Below, piece by piece: positions 16,253-24,451 of a DNA stretch of 64,000 nucleotides (its first letter is position 1; each line of letters begins with the position of its first letter). The position numbers were made by a program, and so were the translations under genes. Below the pieces are notes generated by a model. The model was not told the DNA's origin, searched no databases, and saw only the letters and a list, made by a program, of their open reading frames with translations. The stretch covers positions 124,001 to 188,000 of the forward strand of contig NZ_JOFT01000012.1 of NCBI RefSeq assembly GCF_000725805.1, in the 5' to 3' direction. Source of the DNA: Streptomyces xanthophaeus (GTDB lineage Bacteria > Actinomycetota > Actinomycetes > Streptomycetales > Streptomycetaceae).

Positions 16253-17100
16253 TCGAGATCGCCGACTTCGAACAGCACCGACCGAGGCTCTTCGGGATCG
16301 CCTACCAGATGCTCGGCAGCGTCGCGGACGCCGAGGACCTGGTCCAGGACACCTGGCTCCGCTGCAGCCAGGTGTCCGGCCGGATCGACCACCCGGGCGC
16401 CTACCTGGCCCGTACGATCACCAATCTCGCGCTCAACCGGCTGAGTTCGGCCGCCGTCCAGCGCGAGCAGTACGTCGGACCCTGGCTGCCCGAACCGCTG
16501 GTCACCGTGCCGGACACCACCGGGGACGTGGAGCGGGCCGAGTCGGTCTCCCTCGCCGTACTGGTGGTACTGGAGAGCCTCTCACCGCTGGAGCGGGCGG
16601 TCTTCGTGCTCAAGGAGGTCTTCGGCTTCTCGTACCGGGAGATCGCCGAGACGCTCGACCGCACCGAGACCTCGGTACGCCAGGTCGGCTCGCGGGCCAA
16701 GTCGCACGTCCAGGCCCGCCGGCCGCGCTACACCGCCCCGGCCGAGGTGACGCGCCGGGTCACCGACGAGTTCCTCGCCGCGTGCCTCGGGGGAGACCTG
16801 AACCACATGCTGGAACTGCTCTCCCCCGACGTCACCGCGTGGAACGACGGCGGCGGCAAGGTCAAGGCAGCCCTGTGTCCGCTGCACGGCGCCGAGAACG
16901 TGGCCCGCTTCCTCGCGGCCGTCCTCGCCCAGCCGATGGAGGCCCCGCGCCTCGTGGCCGTCGACGTCAACGGCCGGCCGGGCCTGCTGCTGACCACGGC
17001 CGGCCGGCCGGACACCGTCGCCTGCGTGGAGGTCGAGAACGGCCGGATCACCGAGATCCGGGCCGTCCGCAACCCCGACAAGCTCCGACACCTGGCCTGA
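16249..17100 (+). CDS. ECF41 (SigJ-like) sigma factor with SnoaL-like C-terminal domain
   Basis: 283 residues. Sigma region 2 (about 10-75, SVADAEDLVQDTWLRC) and region 4 (about 105-160, LSPLERAVFVLKEVFGFSYREIA) are followed by a SnoaL_2/NTF2-like extension (170-283). The extension carries the ECF41 hallmarks DGGGKV and the terminal NPDKL. In this group the fused domain replaces an anti-sigma factor and tunes activity. It is coupled by a 4-nt overlap to the CMD gene, the classical ECF41 arrangement. A hairpin at 17105-17131 ends the operon. Confidence 0.93.
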   Translation: MIEIADFEQHRPRLFGIAYQMLGSVADAEDLVQDTWLRCSQVSGRIDHPGAYLARTITNLALNRLSSAAVQREQYVGPWLPEPLVTVPDTTGDVERAESVSLAVLVVLESLSPLERAVFVLKEVFGFSYREIAETLDRTETSVRQVGSRAKSHVQARRPRYTAPAEVTRRVTDEFLAACLGGDLNHMLELLSPDVTAWNDGGGKVKAALCPLHGAENVARFLAAVLAQPMEAPRLVAVDVNGRPGLLLTTAGRPDTVACVEVENGRITEIRAVRNPDKLRHLA

Positions 17101-17104
17101 CCCC

Positions 17105-17131
17105 GACGCCCAGGGCGCTGCCCTGGGCGTC
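17105..17131. terminator. Bidirectional terminator
   Basis: A perfect 12-bp stem GACGCCCAGGGC / GCCCTGGGCGTC with loop GCT, between the convergent sigma and VOC genes. Confidence 0.75.
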
Positions 17132-17137
17132 TTGGGG

Positions 17138-17536
17138 CTACTCGTCCCCGGCCTCCTGGTAGCCGTACGGACGCGTGATGATTTCCATGCCGTGCCCGGC
17201 GGGGTCCAGGAAGTACACCCCGCGACCGCCGTCGTTGTGGTTGATCTCGCCGGGCAGCTTGCCGTGCGGATCGGCGAAGTAGGGAATGCCCGCCGAGCGG
17301 ATCTTCTCGAACGACGCGTCGAACTCCGCCTCGGAGATGAGGAACGCGTAGTGCTGCGGGGTGATGGACTCGGACGGGATGGTGGCGAAGTCCAGAGTGA
17401 CGCCGTTCGCGACGTCCACGGGGACGAAGGGGCCCCATTCGGGCCCGACCTCGAGGCCGAGGATGTGCGCCAGGAATTCGGCGGACTCCCGGTTGTCACG
17501 GGAGTGGATGATCGTGTGGTTCAGTGCGACTGCCAT
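17138..17536 (-). CDS. VOC-superfamily (glyoxalase-like) protein
   Basis: 132 residues, two beta-alpha-beta-beta-beta modules of the vicinal oxygen chelate fold. His7 in ALNHTIIHS and the C-terminal GVYFLDPAGHGMEIITRPYG carry the usual metal-ligand positions (His and Glu). The substrate cannot be told; it could be a dioxygenase-like or antibiotic-binding protein. It starts at ATG 17536 and has no operon partner. Confidence 0.85.
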   Translation of the reverse strand: MAVALNHTIIHSRDNRESAEFLAHILGLEVGPEWGPFVPVDVANGVTLDFATIPSESITPQHYAFLISEAEFDASFEKIRSAGIPYFADPHGKLPGEINHNDGGRGVYFLDPAGHGMEIITRPYGYQEAGDE

Positions 17537-17612
17537 GAGTGAATGCCTCCGAAAGGCACGTCACGGCACCTCCATGCCTCACCCGGCCGGTGACCGGCAC
17601 GCGATGCCGTGA

Positions 17613-18011
17613 TCACGATCCTAGACACCCCGTCCGGAGGAAGTCCACCGCCTTCCGGCGGACCGCCGGATGCCGGTGACGACGTGGGCGGTGTGCGACA
17701 GGAACCCCCGTACCCCGCAGCGACGTTGTCGTACACCGCGTCGTACACGCCGGACCTACCGGTCCGTCCGCGAACACCCGCAGGAGGTTCCCCGTCACCC
17801 GGGTGGTCAGTGCTCCCGAGCGTGCGTCCAGGCCGTGGAGGACGCCGTGGCGGCCGTCGGCCGACGCGTCGAGGGCCTCCACCCACCACATCGTGCCGGT
17901 CCGCGGTGTCCACCGGATGGCAGTCGTAGATCACACCGACCAGGAACCCTCCGGGTCCGCGCCTGGCGCGGAGCGGAACTCCACGGTCGCGGGCCGACCC
18001 CGCCGGAACAT
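17613..18011 (-). pseudogene. Possible decayed gene with an in-frame stop
   Basis: In the 890-bp gap before the LacI cluster one minus-strand frame reads protein-like from MFRRGRPATVEFRSAPGADP, hits TGA at 17931-17933, then continues in the same frame with WTPRTGTMWWVEALDASADG and GALTTRVTGNLLRVFADGP to 17613. Amino acid use looks coding before and after the stop, but no family is recognised. The rest of 17537-18424 shows no gene. It may equally be noncoding. Confidence 0.3.
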
Positions 18012-18424
18012 GCCCCTCAACGCACCACGGGGGACGGGGACATGACGCCAGAGGGTGTGCACGGCCTGGGCGCGGCCCGACAGCTGTCACCGTCGCTCGG
18101 GCCCCGCACCGCCCAGCGCTGCCCGGGCCCGGTGCTGCCCGGCCCCCGCCCGGCCTGGCCCCCACCCCGTCCGGCCCGCGCGCCGCCCCTGCCCGGGGCG
18201 TCCGAGCCGTCTCCAGGCCCGGGGTCACCCGTGCTGACGTCGCCGTCAGCCGTGCGGGGCCAGCTGCCGCCGGGCGTTGTCCGGACCGTGCGGGCCGTCG
18301 GGGCCGTCCGTCGTGCGTGCGCGGCCAGGGCCGTCCGTACGGGCCGCACCGGCGGTGATGCCTGGGCCGGGTCGACCGTCCCGCCGAGGGGGCCGCGTTG
18401 GTGGTCCGGTCGACTCCGCCCGGC

Positions 18425-19264
18425 TCATGCGACGTGTTCGCGGTAGCGCTCGATCACCTCCCGCAGCACCTCCCCACCGTCTCGGGCCCACAGGCCCGGG
18501 TGGAATATCTCGACCTCCACCGGCCCCTGGTATCCGGCCGCGTCGGCCAGCTCCCGGAACCCCCGCAGGTCGACGGAGCCGTCGCCGAGCTGCCCCCGGC
18601 CCAGGAGCACGCCTTCGGGGAGCGGAGTCACCCAGTCGGCCACCTGGACGGACACGATGCGCCCGCCCTCACCGGCCCGGCGCAGATCGGCGGGCAGCCG
18701 TTCGTCCCACCACAGGTGGTACGAATCGGCCACCACACCCACCTGGTCCGCGGGGAACTGCTCGGCGAGGTCCAGGGCCTGCCCGAGGGTGGAGACCACG
18801 CAGCGGTCCGAGGCGAACATCGGATGCAGCGGCTCTATGCCCAGGCGCACCCCGTGCGCGCAAGCCCATGGGGCCAGTTCGCCGAGGACTTCGCCGATCC
18901 GAGCCCGGGCCGCAGCCAGATCCCGCTCTCCCGGGGCCAGCCCGCCCGAGACCAGGACCAGCGTGTCGGCGCCCAGCTCCGCGGCTTCCTCAACGGCCCG
19001 GCGGTTGTCCGCGAGCGCCGCCGCCCGGCAGGCCGGATCTGCCGCGGTGAAGAAGCCGCCGCGGCACAGCGAGCTGACGCGCAGCCCTGCATCGGCCACG
19101 AGCTTCGCCGCTTCGCGCACCCCGAACTTCTGCACGGGATCGCGCCACAGCCCGACCGCACCCACCCCGGCCGCCGTGCACCCGGCGACGAGCTCGGGCA
19201 GCGACCACTGGCGGATCGTCTCCTGGTTGAGGCTGAACCGCGCCGGGGCAGGGGTGGGGGTCAT
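18425..19264 (-). CDS. Sugar phosphate isomerase/epimerase (TIM barrel)
   Basis: 279-residue AP-endonuclease-2-like TIM barrel, the fold of xylose isomerase-like epimerases and inosose dehydratases. Metal-site residues are in GIEPLHPMFASDRC, VVADSYHLWWD, VQVADW and VEVEIFHPG. Third gene of the minus-strand operon; its ATG overlaps the stop of the DUF993 gene. With the Gfo/Idh dehydrogenase it probably acts on an oxidised sugar or cyclitol. The exact reaction is not inferable. Confidence 0.87.
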   Translation of the reverse strand: MTPTPAPARFSLNQETIRQWSLPELVAGCTAAGVGAVGLWRDPVQKFGVREAAKLVADAGLRVSSLCRGGFFTAADPACRAAALADNRRAVEEAAELGADTLVLVSGGLAPGERDLAAARARIGEVLGELAPWACAHGVRLGIEPLHPMFASDRCVVSTLGQALDLAEQFPADQVGVVADSYHLWWDERLPADLRRAGEGGRIVSVQVADWVTPLPEGVLLGRGQLGDGSVDLRGFRELADAAGYQGPVEVEIFHPGLWARDGGEVLREVIERYREHVA

Positions 19265-20418
19265 GACGTCACCCCGTACACCGAGAGCAGGCGGCGCATT
19301 CGGTCCTCCGCGCGGTCCGGATCAGGGAGCAGACCCAGTCCGTCGGCCAGCTCGTAGGCAGTGGCCAGATGGGGCAGCGACCGGGCCGACTGGAGCCCGC
19401 CCACCATCGTGAAGTGCTCCTGATGCCCCGCCAGCCACGCGAGCAGGACCACCCCGGTCTTGTAGAACCGGGTCGGCGGGGCGAAGAGGTGTCTCGACAG
19501 GCGCACCGTGGGATCCAGCAAATCCCGGAAGCCCGCAGGGTCACCACCGTCGAGTGCGATCGCGGCCCGGGCAGCGATCGGGGCGATCGGGTCGAAGATG
19601 CCCAGGAGCGCATCGCTGGCCAGCTCCCCGTCACCGGCGATCAGTTGCGGATAGTGGTAGTCGTCCCCGGTGTAACAGCGCACGCCTGCGGGCAGCCGAC
19701 GACGGATGTCGACCTCGCGCTCCGCGTCCAGCAACGAGACCTTGATCCCGTCCACCTTCTCCGGGGACTCGGCGATGATCTTCAGGAAGACGTCCGTGGC
19801 GAGGTCGAGGTCGTCGTGGCCCCAGTAGCCGGCCAGCTCGGGATCGAACATCGGCCCCAGCCAGTGCAGTACGACCGGCCGCGCGCTCTGGCGGAGCAGC
19901 CCTCCGTACACCTCCAGGTAGTCCTCCGGGCCGCGCGCGGCAGCCGCCAGGGCCCTTGAGGCCATCAGGACGGCCCCCGCACCGCAGGCCTCGGTGTGCG
20001 CGAGCTGCTCCTCGTACGCCGCGGTGATCGCGGCAAGGGAGTGCTCTACACCGGCGGGCAGTTGATCGGTGCCCGCGCCGCAGACGATGCGGCCGCCCAC
20101 GGCCTGCGCCTCCGCCGCGGAACGCCGGACCAGCTCCGCCGCCGTCGGCCAGTCGAGGCCCATCCCGCGCTGAGCGGTGTCCATCGCCTCGGCCACCCCG
20201 AGCCCCTGGGCCCACAGGCGGCGCCGGAAGGCCAGCGTGGTGTCCCAGTCGACCACGGCCCCCGCCCCGGCCGAGGCGGCCAGGGGATCGGCGACCACGT
20301 GCGCGGCGGAGTAGAAGGTCCGCGTACGAGCCGGACCGCAGGTCAGGTCTGCGAACGGGGCGGGATTCGGGTGGTGCACCCGGTACCCGCCGTCCGCGGA
20401 GGGGAGCCGGATGCTCAC
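19261..20418 (-). CDS. DUF993 family protein (dihydrodipicolinate synthase-like)
   Basis: 385 residues, GTG start at 20418 overlapping the stop of the upstream dehydrogenase gene by 4 nt. It looks like the DUF993 branch of class I aldolase-like TIM barrels: AITAAYEEQLAHTEACGAGAVLMASRAL, VVLHWLGPMF, the barrel lysine in VDGIKVSLLD, and CYTGDDYHYPQLIAGDG. Members recur next to Gfo/Idh and isomerase genes in actinobacteria, but the reaction is undefined; an aldol-type cleavage of a keto-sugar is plausible. It is the middle gene of three. Confidence 0.82.
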   Translation of the reverse strand: MSIRLPSADGGYRVHHPNPAPFADLTCGPARTRTFYSAAHVVADPLAASAGAGAVVDWDTTLAFRRRLWAQGLGVAEAMDTAQRGMGLDWPTAAELVRRSAAEAQAVGGRIVCGAGTDQLPAGVEHSLAAITAAYEEQLAHTEACGAGAVLMASRALAAAARGPEDYLEVYGGLLRQSARPVVLHWLGPMFDPELAGYWGHDDLDLATDVFLKIIAESPEKVDGIKVSLLDAEREVDIRRRLPAGVRCYTGDDYHYPQLIAGDGELASDALLGIFDPIAPIAARAAIALDGGDPAGFRDLLDPTVRLSRHLFAPPTRFYKTGVVLLAWLAGHQEHFTMVGGLQSARSLPHLATAYELADGLGLLPDPDRAEDRMRRLLSVYGVTS

Positions 20419-21566
20419 AGGACCACCTCCGGCACCGTCAGCCGCCGCCCCTCGGAGGAGGAACGCAGACCGAGATCGGCGAGCTGTACCCCCCGCGCGC
20501 CGGCGAGCAGGTCCCACTGCCAGGGCTCGTCGAGCACGACGTGCCGGAGGAAGAGCTCCCACTGGGCTTTGAAGCCGTTGTCGGCAGGGTCGTTGTCCGG
20601 AACCTCCTGCCACTGAGAGCGGAAGGCTTCGGTCTGGGGCAGATCCGGATTCCACACCGGCTTGGGCGTCGTCCCGCGGTGCTGGACGCGGCAGCCGCGC
20701 AGACCGGCGACCGCGGACCCGTGCGTCCCGTCCACCTGGAACTCGACGAGCTCGTCGCGGTGGACCCGGACCGCCCAGGAGGAGTTGATCTGCGCGACCG
20801 CGCCGCCCTCCAGCTCGAAGATCCCGTACGCGGCGTCGTCGGCCGTCGCCTCGTACGGCTTGCCCTCCTCGTCCCAGCGGCGCCCGACGTGCGTACGGGT
20901 CAGGGCCTGCACCGTGCGGACCCGCCCGAACAGCTCGTGCAGCAGGTACTCCCAGTGGGGGAACATGTCGGCGACGATGCCGCCGCCGTCCTGCGCCCGG
21001 TAGTTCCACGAGGGCCGCTGCGCGGGCTGCCAGTCCCCCTCGAACACCCAATAGCCGAACTCCCCGCGCACGGAGAGGATCTCGCCGAAGAAGCCGCCCT
21101 CGATCAGCCGTCTCAGCTTCAGCAGCCCAGGCAGGAACAGCTTGTCCTGGACGACCCCGTGCTTGATCCCCGCGGCCGAGGCCAGCCGGGCCAGCTCCAG
21201 GGAGGACTCGAAGCTCAGCGCGGTCGGCTTCTCGCAGTAGACGTGCTTGCCCGCTGATATGGCCTGCCGGACCGCCGTCTCACGGGCACCGGTTACCTGG
21301 GCGTCGAAGTAGATCTCGACCTCGGGATCGGCCAGCACGGCCGCCAGGTCCGTACTGATGTGCTCCAGCCCGTGCCGTTCGGCGATGGCCCGCAGGGCCG
21401 TCTCCCGGCGTCCCACCAGGACCGGCTCCGGCCACAGCGTCGTGCCGTCGCCCAGGTCCAGACCCCCTTGCTCGCGCAGGGCGAGCAGTGAACGGACCAG
21501 GTGCTGGCGGTATCCCATCCGCCCTGTCACGCCGTTCATCGCGATCTTGATCGTCCGGAGTGCCAC
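20415..21566 (-). CDS. Gfo/Idh/MocA-family NAD(P)-dependent oxidoreductase
   Basis: 383 residues, GTG start at 21566 behind GGAGGGG. An N-terminal Rossmann domain (IKIAMNGVTGRMGYRQHL) is followed by the family motif EKP in HVYCEKPTALSF, whose Lys is catalytic, and the C-terminal sheet domain with GGGIVADMFPHWEYLL (His in the active site). It oxidises a sugar, cyclitol or sugar acid. First gene of the LacI-controlled operon; the promoter and two operators lie just upstream. Codons upstream of 21566 run through the operators and are not part of the gene. Confidence 0.9.
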   Translation of the reverse strand: MALRTIKIAMNGVTGRMGYRQHLVRSLLALREQGGLDLGDGTTLWPEPVLVGRRETALRAIAERHGLEHISTDLAAVLADPEVEIYFDAQVTGARETAVRQAISAGKHVYCEKPTALSFESSLELARLASAAGIKHGVVQDKLFLPGLLKLRRLIEGGFFGEILSVRGEFGYWVFEGDWQPAQRPSWNYRAQDGGGIVADMFPHWEYLLHELFGRVRTVQALTRTHVGRRWDEEGKPYEATADDAAYGIFELEGGAVAQINSSWAVRVHRDELVEFQVDGTHGSAVAGLRGCRVQHRGTTPKPVWNPDLPQTEAFRSQWQEVPDNDPADNGFKAQWELFLRHVVLDEPWQWDLLAGARGVQLADLGLRSSSEGRRLTVPEVVL

Positions 21567-21606
21567 GGTGTCCCCTCCTACGTGTCGGTGGTGCGGAAAG
21601 TGGATA

Positions 21607-21618
21607 GAAAGCGCTTTC
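21607..21618. promoter_or_regulatory. LacI-type operator 1
   Basis: GAAAGCGCTTTC, a perfect 12-bp palindrome with the central CG typical of LacI/GalR operators. It lies 10 bp downstream of the putative -10 of the minus-strand operon, so a bound repressor would block initiation. Confidence 0.85.
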
Positions 21619-21627
21619 ACTCGCTCC

Positions 21628-21657
21628 AGGCTAGGGCGGATGGTCGAGTGAGTGCAA
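21628..21657 (-). promoter_or_regulatory. Promoter of the oxidoreductase operon
   Basis: Minus strand TTGCAC (21652-21657), 18-nt spacer, TAGCCT (21628-21633), flanked on both sides by identical LacI-type operators. Confidence 0.5.
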
Positions 21658-21674
21658 CACTCGGACGGGTGATG

Positions 21675-21686
21675 GAAAGCGCTTTC
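21675..21686. promoter_or_regulatory. LacI-type operator 2
   Basis: A second identical GAAAGCGCTTTC. Centre-to-centre distance to operator 1 is 68 bp, about 6.5 helical turns, suitable for looping. It lies 80 bp before the LacI gene, so it may also serve autorepression. Confidence 0.85.
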
Positions 21687-21765
21687 TAGTTGAGGGAGTA
21701 TGGAGAGCGACGGACGGATGAGACGATGACCCGGGCCCGCAGCCGGGTCCTGAAGGGGGAGGTGC

Positions 21766-22845
21766 ATGATGGCGGTCACGCTTGCCGAAGTCGCGGCGCA
21801 TGCGGGCGTTTCGCCCGCGACGGTCTCGCGCGTGCTCAACGGCGGGTACCCGGTGGCAGGCGGCACCCGCACCCGGGTGGAGCAGGCCGTGGAGGAGCTC
21901 GGCTACGTCGCCAACGGCCCCGCCCGCGCGCTCGCGGCTGCCACCTCCGACCTCGTGGGCGTCCTCGTCCACGACGTGGCGGACAGTTTCTTCGGGATCC
22001 TCGCCGGCTCCCTCCAAAGCGCCCTCGCACCCCGCGGCGGCTCGGACGCCCGCCGGCTCGCCGTCGTCTGCAACACCGAGGGCGACCCCGCGGCCGAACT
22101 GGCCTACCTCACCCTGCTGGAAGGCCAGCGGGCCGGCGGGGTCGTCCTCACCGGCGGTGCCGTCGAGGAGCCAGGCCACACCGCCGCGCTGACCGCCCGC
22201 GTCGCACGGATGGCGGCCACCGGTGCTCCGGTGGTCCTGTGCGGTCGGCCCCCGCTGCCGGTCCCAGAGGAACTGCCCGTCTCCACCGTGATGTTCGACG
22301 ACCACGGAGGGGCCTTCCGCCTCGCCGAGCACCTCCTGACCCTCGGCCACCGCCGCATCGCCTACGTCGCCGGACCCGCCGATCTGAGCACCACCCGCGA
22401 ACGGCTCGCCGGGCACCACGCCGCCCTGCTGCGCCACGACCCCGCGCTGCCCGAGGCCTGCGCACCCCTCACCGTCCATGCAGGCTTCGAACGCTCCGCG
22501 GGCTACGACGCCACCCGCGAACTGCTGCGCCGCGGGGCACCCTTCACCGCGGTCGCCGCCGCCAACGACACGGTGGCCACCGGTGTCGTCGCTGCCCTGC
22601 GCGAGGCGGGCATACGGATTCCCGAGGACGTCTCCGTCGCCGGTTTCGACGACCTTCCCTTCTGCGTGGACACCGCACCCGCTCTCACCACGGTCCGCGT
22701 ACCCCTGCGGGAGGCGGGCACGCTCGCTGCCCAACTGGTCACCGGCCGCCGGGTGCCGCCCCCCGGCGGGATCACCACTCTGCCCACCGAGCTGATGGTG
22801 CGCGGCTCCACCGCGCCGCCCCCGGCCGAGGGGAGCCCGCAGTGA
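21766..22845 (+). CDS. LacI-family regulator of the sugar divergon
   Basis: 359 residues, ATG 21766 after GGGGGAGG. LacI helix-turn-helix at residues 4-25 (LAEVAAHAGVSPATVSRVLN) with hinge helix, then a periplasmic-binding-protein-like sensor domain ending in FDDLPFCVDTAPALTTVRVP. Divergent from the Gfo/Idh operon and overlapping the following TIM-barrel gene by GTGA. It is expected to repress both directions through the two GAAAGCGCTTTC sites and release on binding a sugar-type inducer. Confidence 0.92.
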   Translation: MMAVTLAEVAAHAGVSPATVSRVLNGGYPVAGGTRTRVEQAVEELGYVANGPARALAAATSDLVGVLVHDVADSFFGILAGSLQSALAPRGGSDARRLAVVCNTEGDPAAELAYLTLLEGQRAGGVVLTGGAVEEPGHTAALTARVARMAATGAPVVLCGRPPLPVPEELPVSTVMFDDHGGAFRLAEHLLTLGHRRIAYVAGPADLSTTRERLAGHHAALLRHDPALPEACAPLTVHAGFERSAGYDATRELLRRGAPFTAVAAANDTVATGVVAALREAGIRIPEDVSVAGFDDLPFCVDTAPALTTVRVPLREAGTLAAQLVTGRRVPPPGGITTLPTELMVRGSTAPPPAEGSPQ

Positions 22846-23675
22846 GGTACGCCTTCTCCACCCTCGGCCTGCCCGGTCTCCCGCTCGACCGCAGCGCAGC
22901 CCTGGCCGAGGCCCACGGGTTCGACGGACTCGAACTGCGCGCCCATCCCGAGGAATCCCTGCACCCGGGGAGCCCGCCCGCCGAACGGGCCGCGGCCCTG
23001 AAGACCCTCAGCGCGGTGGGCGTCACCGCCCTTGCCGTCGCGGGCTACGCCAAGGTGGCTGCGCCCGGCGACGACGAGCCGGTCCTCGCCGAGATACGCG
23101 CCCTGATCCGGCTGGCCGCCGACCTCGAAGCCCCTTGGGTCAGGGTGTTCCCGGGAGGGGCCGGCCTCCCCGAGGCGCTCTCCGATGCCCATGCCGTGCG
23201 CAGGCTGCGGGCGGCGGCGCCGTTCGCCGAGCGGCACGGTGTACGGATCCTGCTGGAGACCCACGACTCCCACCGCACCGCAGTCGCCACCGCGCGGGTG
23301 CTGGACCGGGTCGGGCATCCGGGGGCCGGGGCACTGTGGGACGTCCTTCACACCTGGCTGGGCGGAGAGTCGCCGACGCAGTCCCGCCGGGCCCTCGCCG
23401 GGCACCTGGGCTACATACAGGTCAAGGACGTGGAGTCCGCGCAGCAGCTCACCCCGCTCGGGCTCGGTGAGGGTGTACTGCCGCTCGCCGAGGCCGTTGC
23501 CGCTGCGCCGTCGGAGGGCTGGCTCTGCTGGGAGTACGAGAAGCGCTGGTACCCCGACGCCGAGGAGCTGCCGGGGCAGCTCACCCGTGGCCGGGAGTAC
23601 TTGGAGGCCCTCGTGGCGGCACGAGGCCCGACCGGCCGGGCCGAACGGGGCAGCCGCCCCGGGGGCATACCGTAG
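22842..23675 (+). CDS. Xylose isomerase-like TIM barrel protein
   Basis: 277 residues, GTG start at 22842 overlapping the LacI stop. Sugar isomerase/epimerase fold with metal-site segments DGLELRAHPEE, ILLETHDSH, ALWDVLHTWL and YIQVKDVE, and a C-terminal CWEYEKRWYPDAEEL. A second enzyme of this fold in the same divergon as the 18425-19264 gene; one may be an isomerase and the other a dehydratase or epimerase. Its last 34 bases belong to a direct repeat copied 182 bp further on. Confidence 0.87.
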   Translation: MRYAFSTLGLPGLPLDRSAALAEAHGFDGLELRAHPEESLHPGSPPAERAAALKTLSAVGVTALAVAGYAKVAAPGDDEPVLAEIRALIRLAADLEAPWVRVFPGGAGLPEALSDAHAVRRLRAAAPFAERHGVRILLETHDSHRTAVATARVLDRVGHPGAGALWDVLHTWLGGESPTQSRRALAGHLGYIQVKDVESAQQLTPLGLGEGVLPLAEAVAAAPSEGWLCWEYEKRWYPDAEELPGQLTRGREYLEALVAARGPTGRAERGSRPGGIP

Positions 23676-23912
23676 GGCCAGCCTTGGCCCGGGCCTGGCG
23701 CTCGGCCTCGTCCCGGGGCGAGCGGGCGTGGGGCCTTGGGCTTGCGCCGTCGGCCGCCTGCCGCGGGGTCACGCCGCAGCGCACGCCCTGAGCTGGGCGT
23801 AGCGGGCGGCTTCGTCCCCGGTCCGAGCGGGTGAGCCGCCCCGGGGGCATGTCGTAGGGCCAGCCCGGCTCGGGCGTGGCGCTCGGCCTCGGGCCGGGGT
23901 GAGCGGGCGTGC
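23642..23912. repeat. Two imperfect direct repeats of about 88 bp, 182 bp apart
   Basis: Segment 23642-23730 (core GCCGCCCCGGGGGCAT, GTAGGGCCAGCC, TGGCGCTCGGCCTCG) recurs at 23824-23912 with many identical positions. The first copy overlaps the end of the isomerase gene. It looks like a local duplication. Confidence 0.6.
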
Positions 23913-24451
23913 CGCCTCCAGCGGTGGTCTGCTGCCCGCGCCCTGCTGCTCGTGCCCTGCTGTTCGTGTCGTGTCGTTCCGTGCCGGGGCGGGCTGCGTG
24001 CTGTGGAGGATCACAGCCCGGCCTTCGGTTGGATGGGGTCCGCAGTCGCCTCGCTGGTCGGTGTGCTGCGTTGGGCCGTCGGAGTGTTCTCTTGACCGGC
24101 GCCGCGACGCGCAGGATGCGCAAGGTCCCGCCGCAGCCCGAGCCGCCGGGGGGCCTGGGCCGGAGCCGAGTGGCCGGGTCGGCCTGACGTGCCTGCGGCC
24201 GCCCGGGCCGATTTCGGCAGGGGCTCGGCGTGGGCCGGGGTGCCGCCCGGTCCCGCTGCGGCCGGGGCGGCCACCCCGTACGGCTGCGCTGCCCGGCTGG
24301 GGGCCGGGCTTGGCGGGCGCCACCGGCCCCGACCGGCCCCGACCGGGGCCGGGGCCGGGGCCGGGGATTGGTGTGTGGGGCGGGTGGGGCCGGGACGGGT
24401 TGGGCTCGCTTCCGGGCGGAGGCGGGCGCGGACGGGTCCCGGCGGTGGGGG
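23676..24451. other. Intergenic stretch without a convincing gene
   Basis: About 775 bp between the isomerase and the DeoR/LacI regulator. It contains the second repeat copy and GC-rich low-complexity DNA. Short minus-strand frames (for example GDEAARYAQLRACAAA before 23769) look vaguely coding, but none has a credible start and length. No RNA gene was recognised. Confidence 0.5.
24345..24366 (+). repeat. GGGGCC tandem repeat
   Basis: Three to four GGGGCC units, preceded by CCCCGACCGG repeats, in noncoding DNA. G-quadruplex-capable. Confidence 0.55.
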
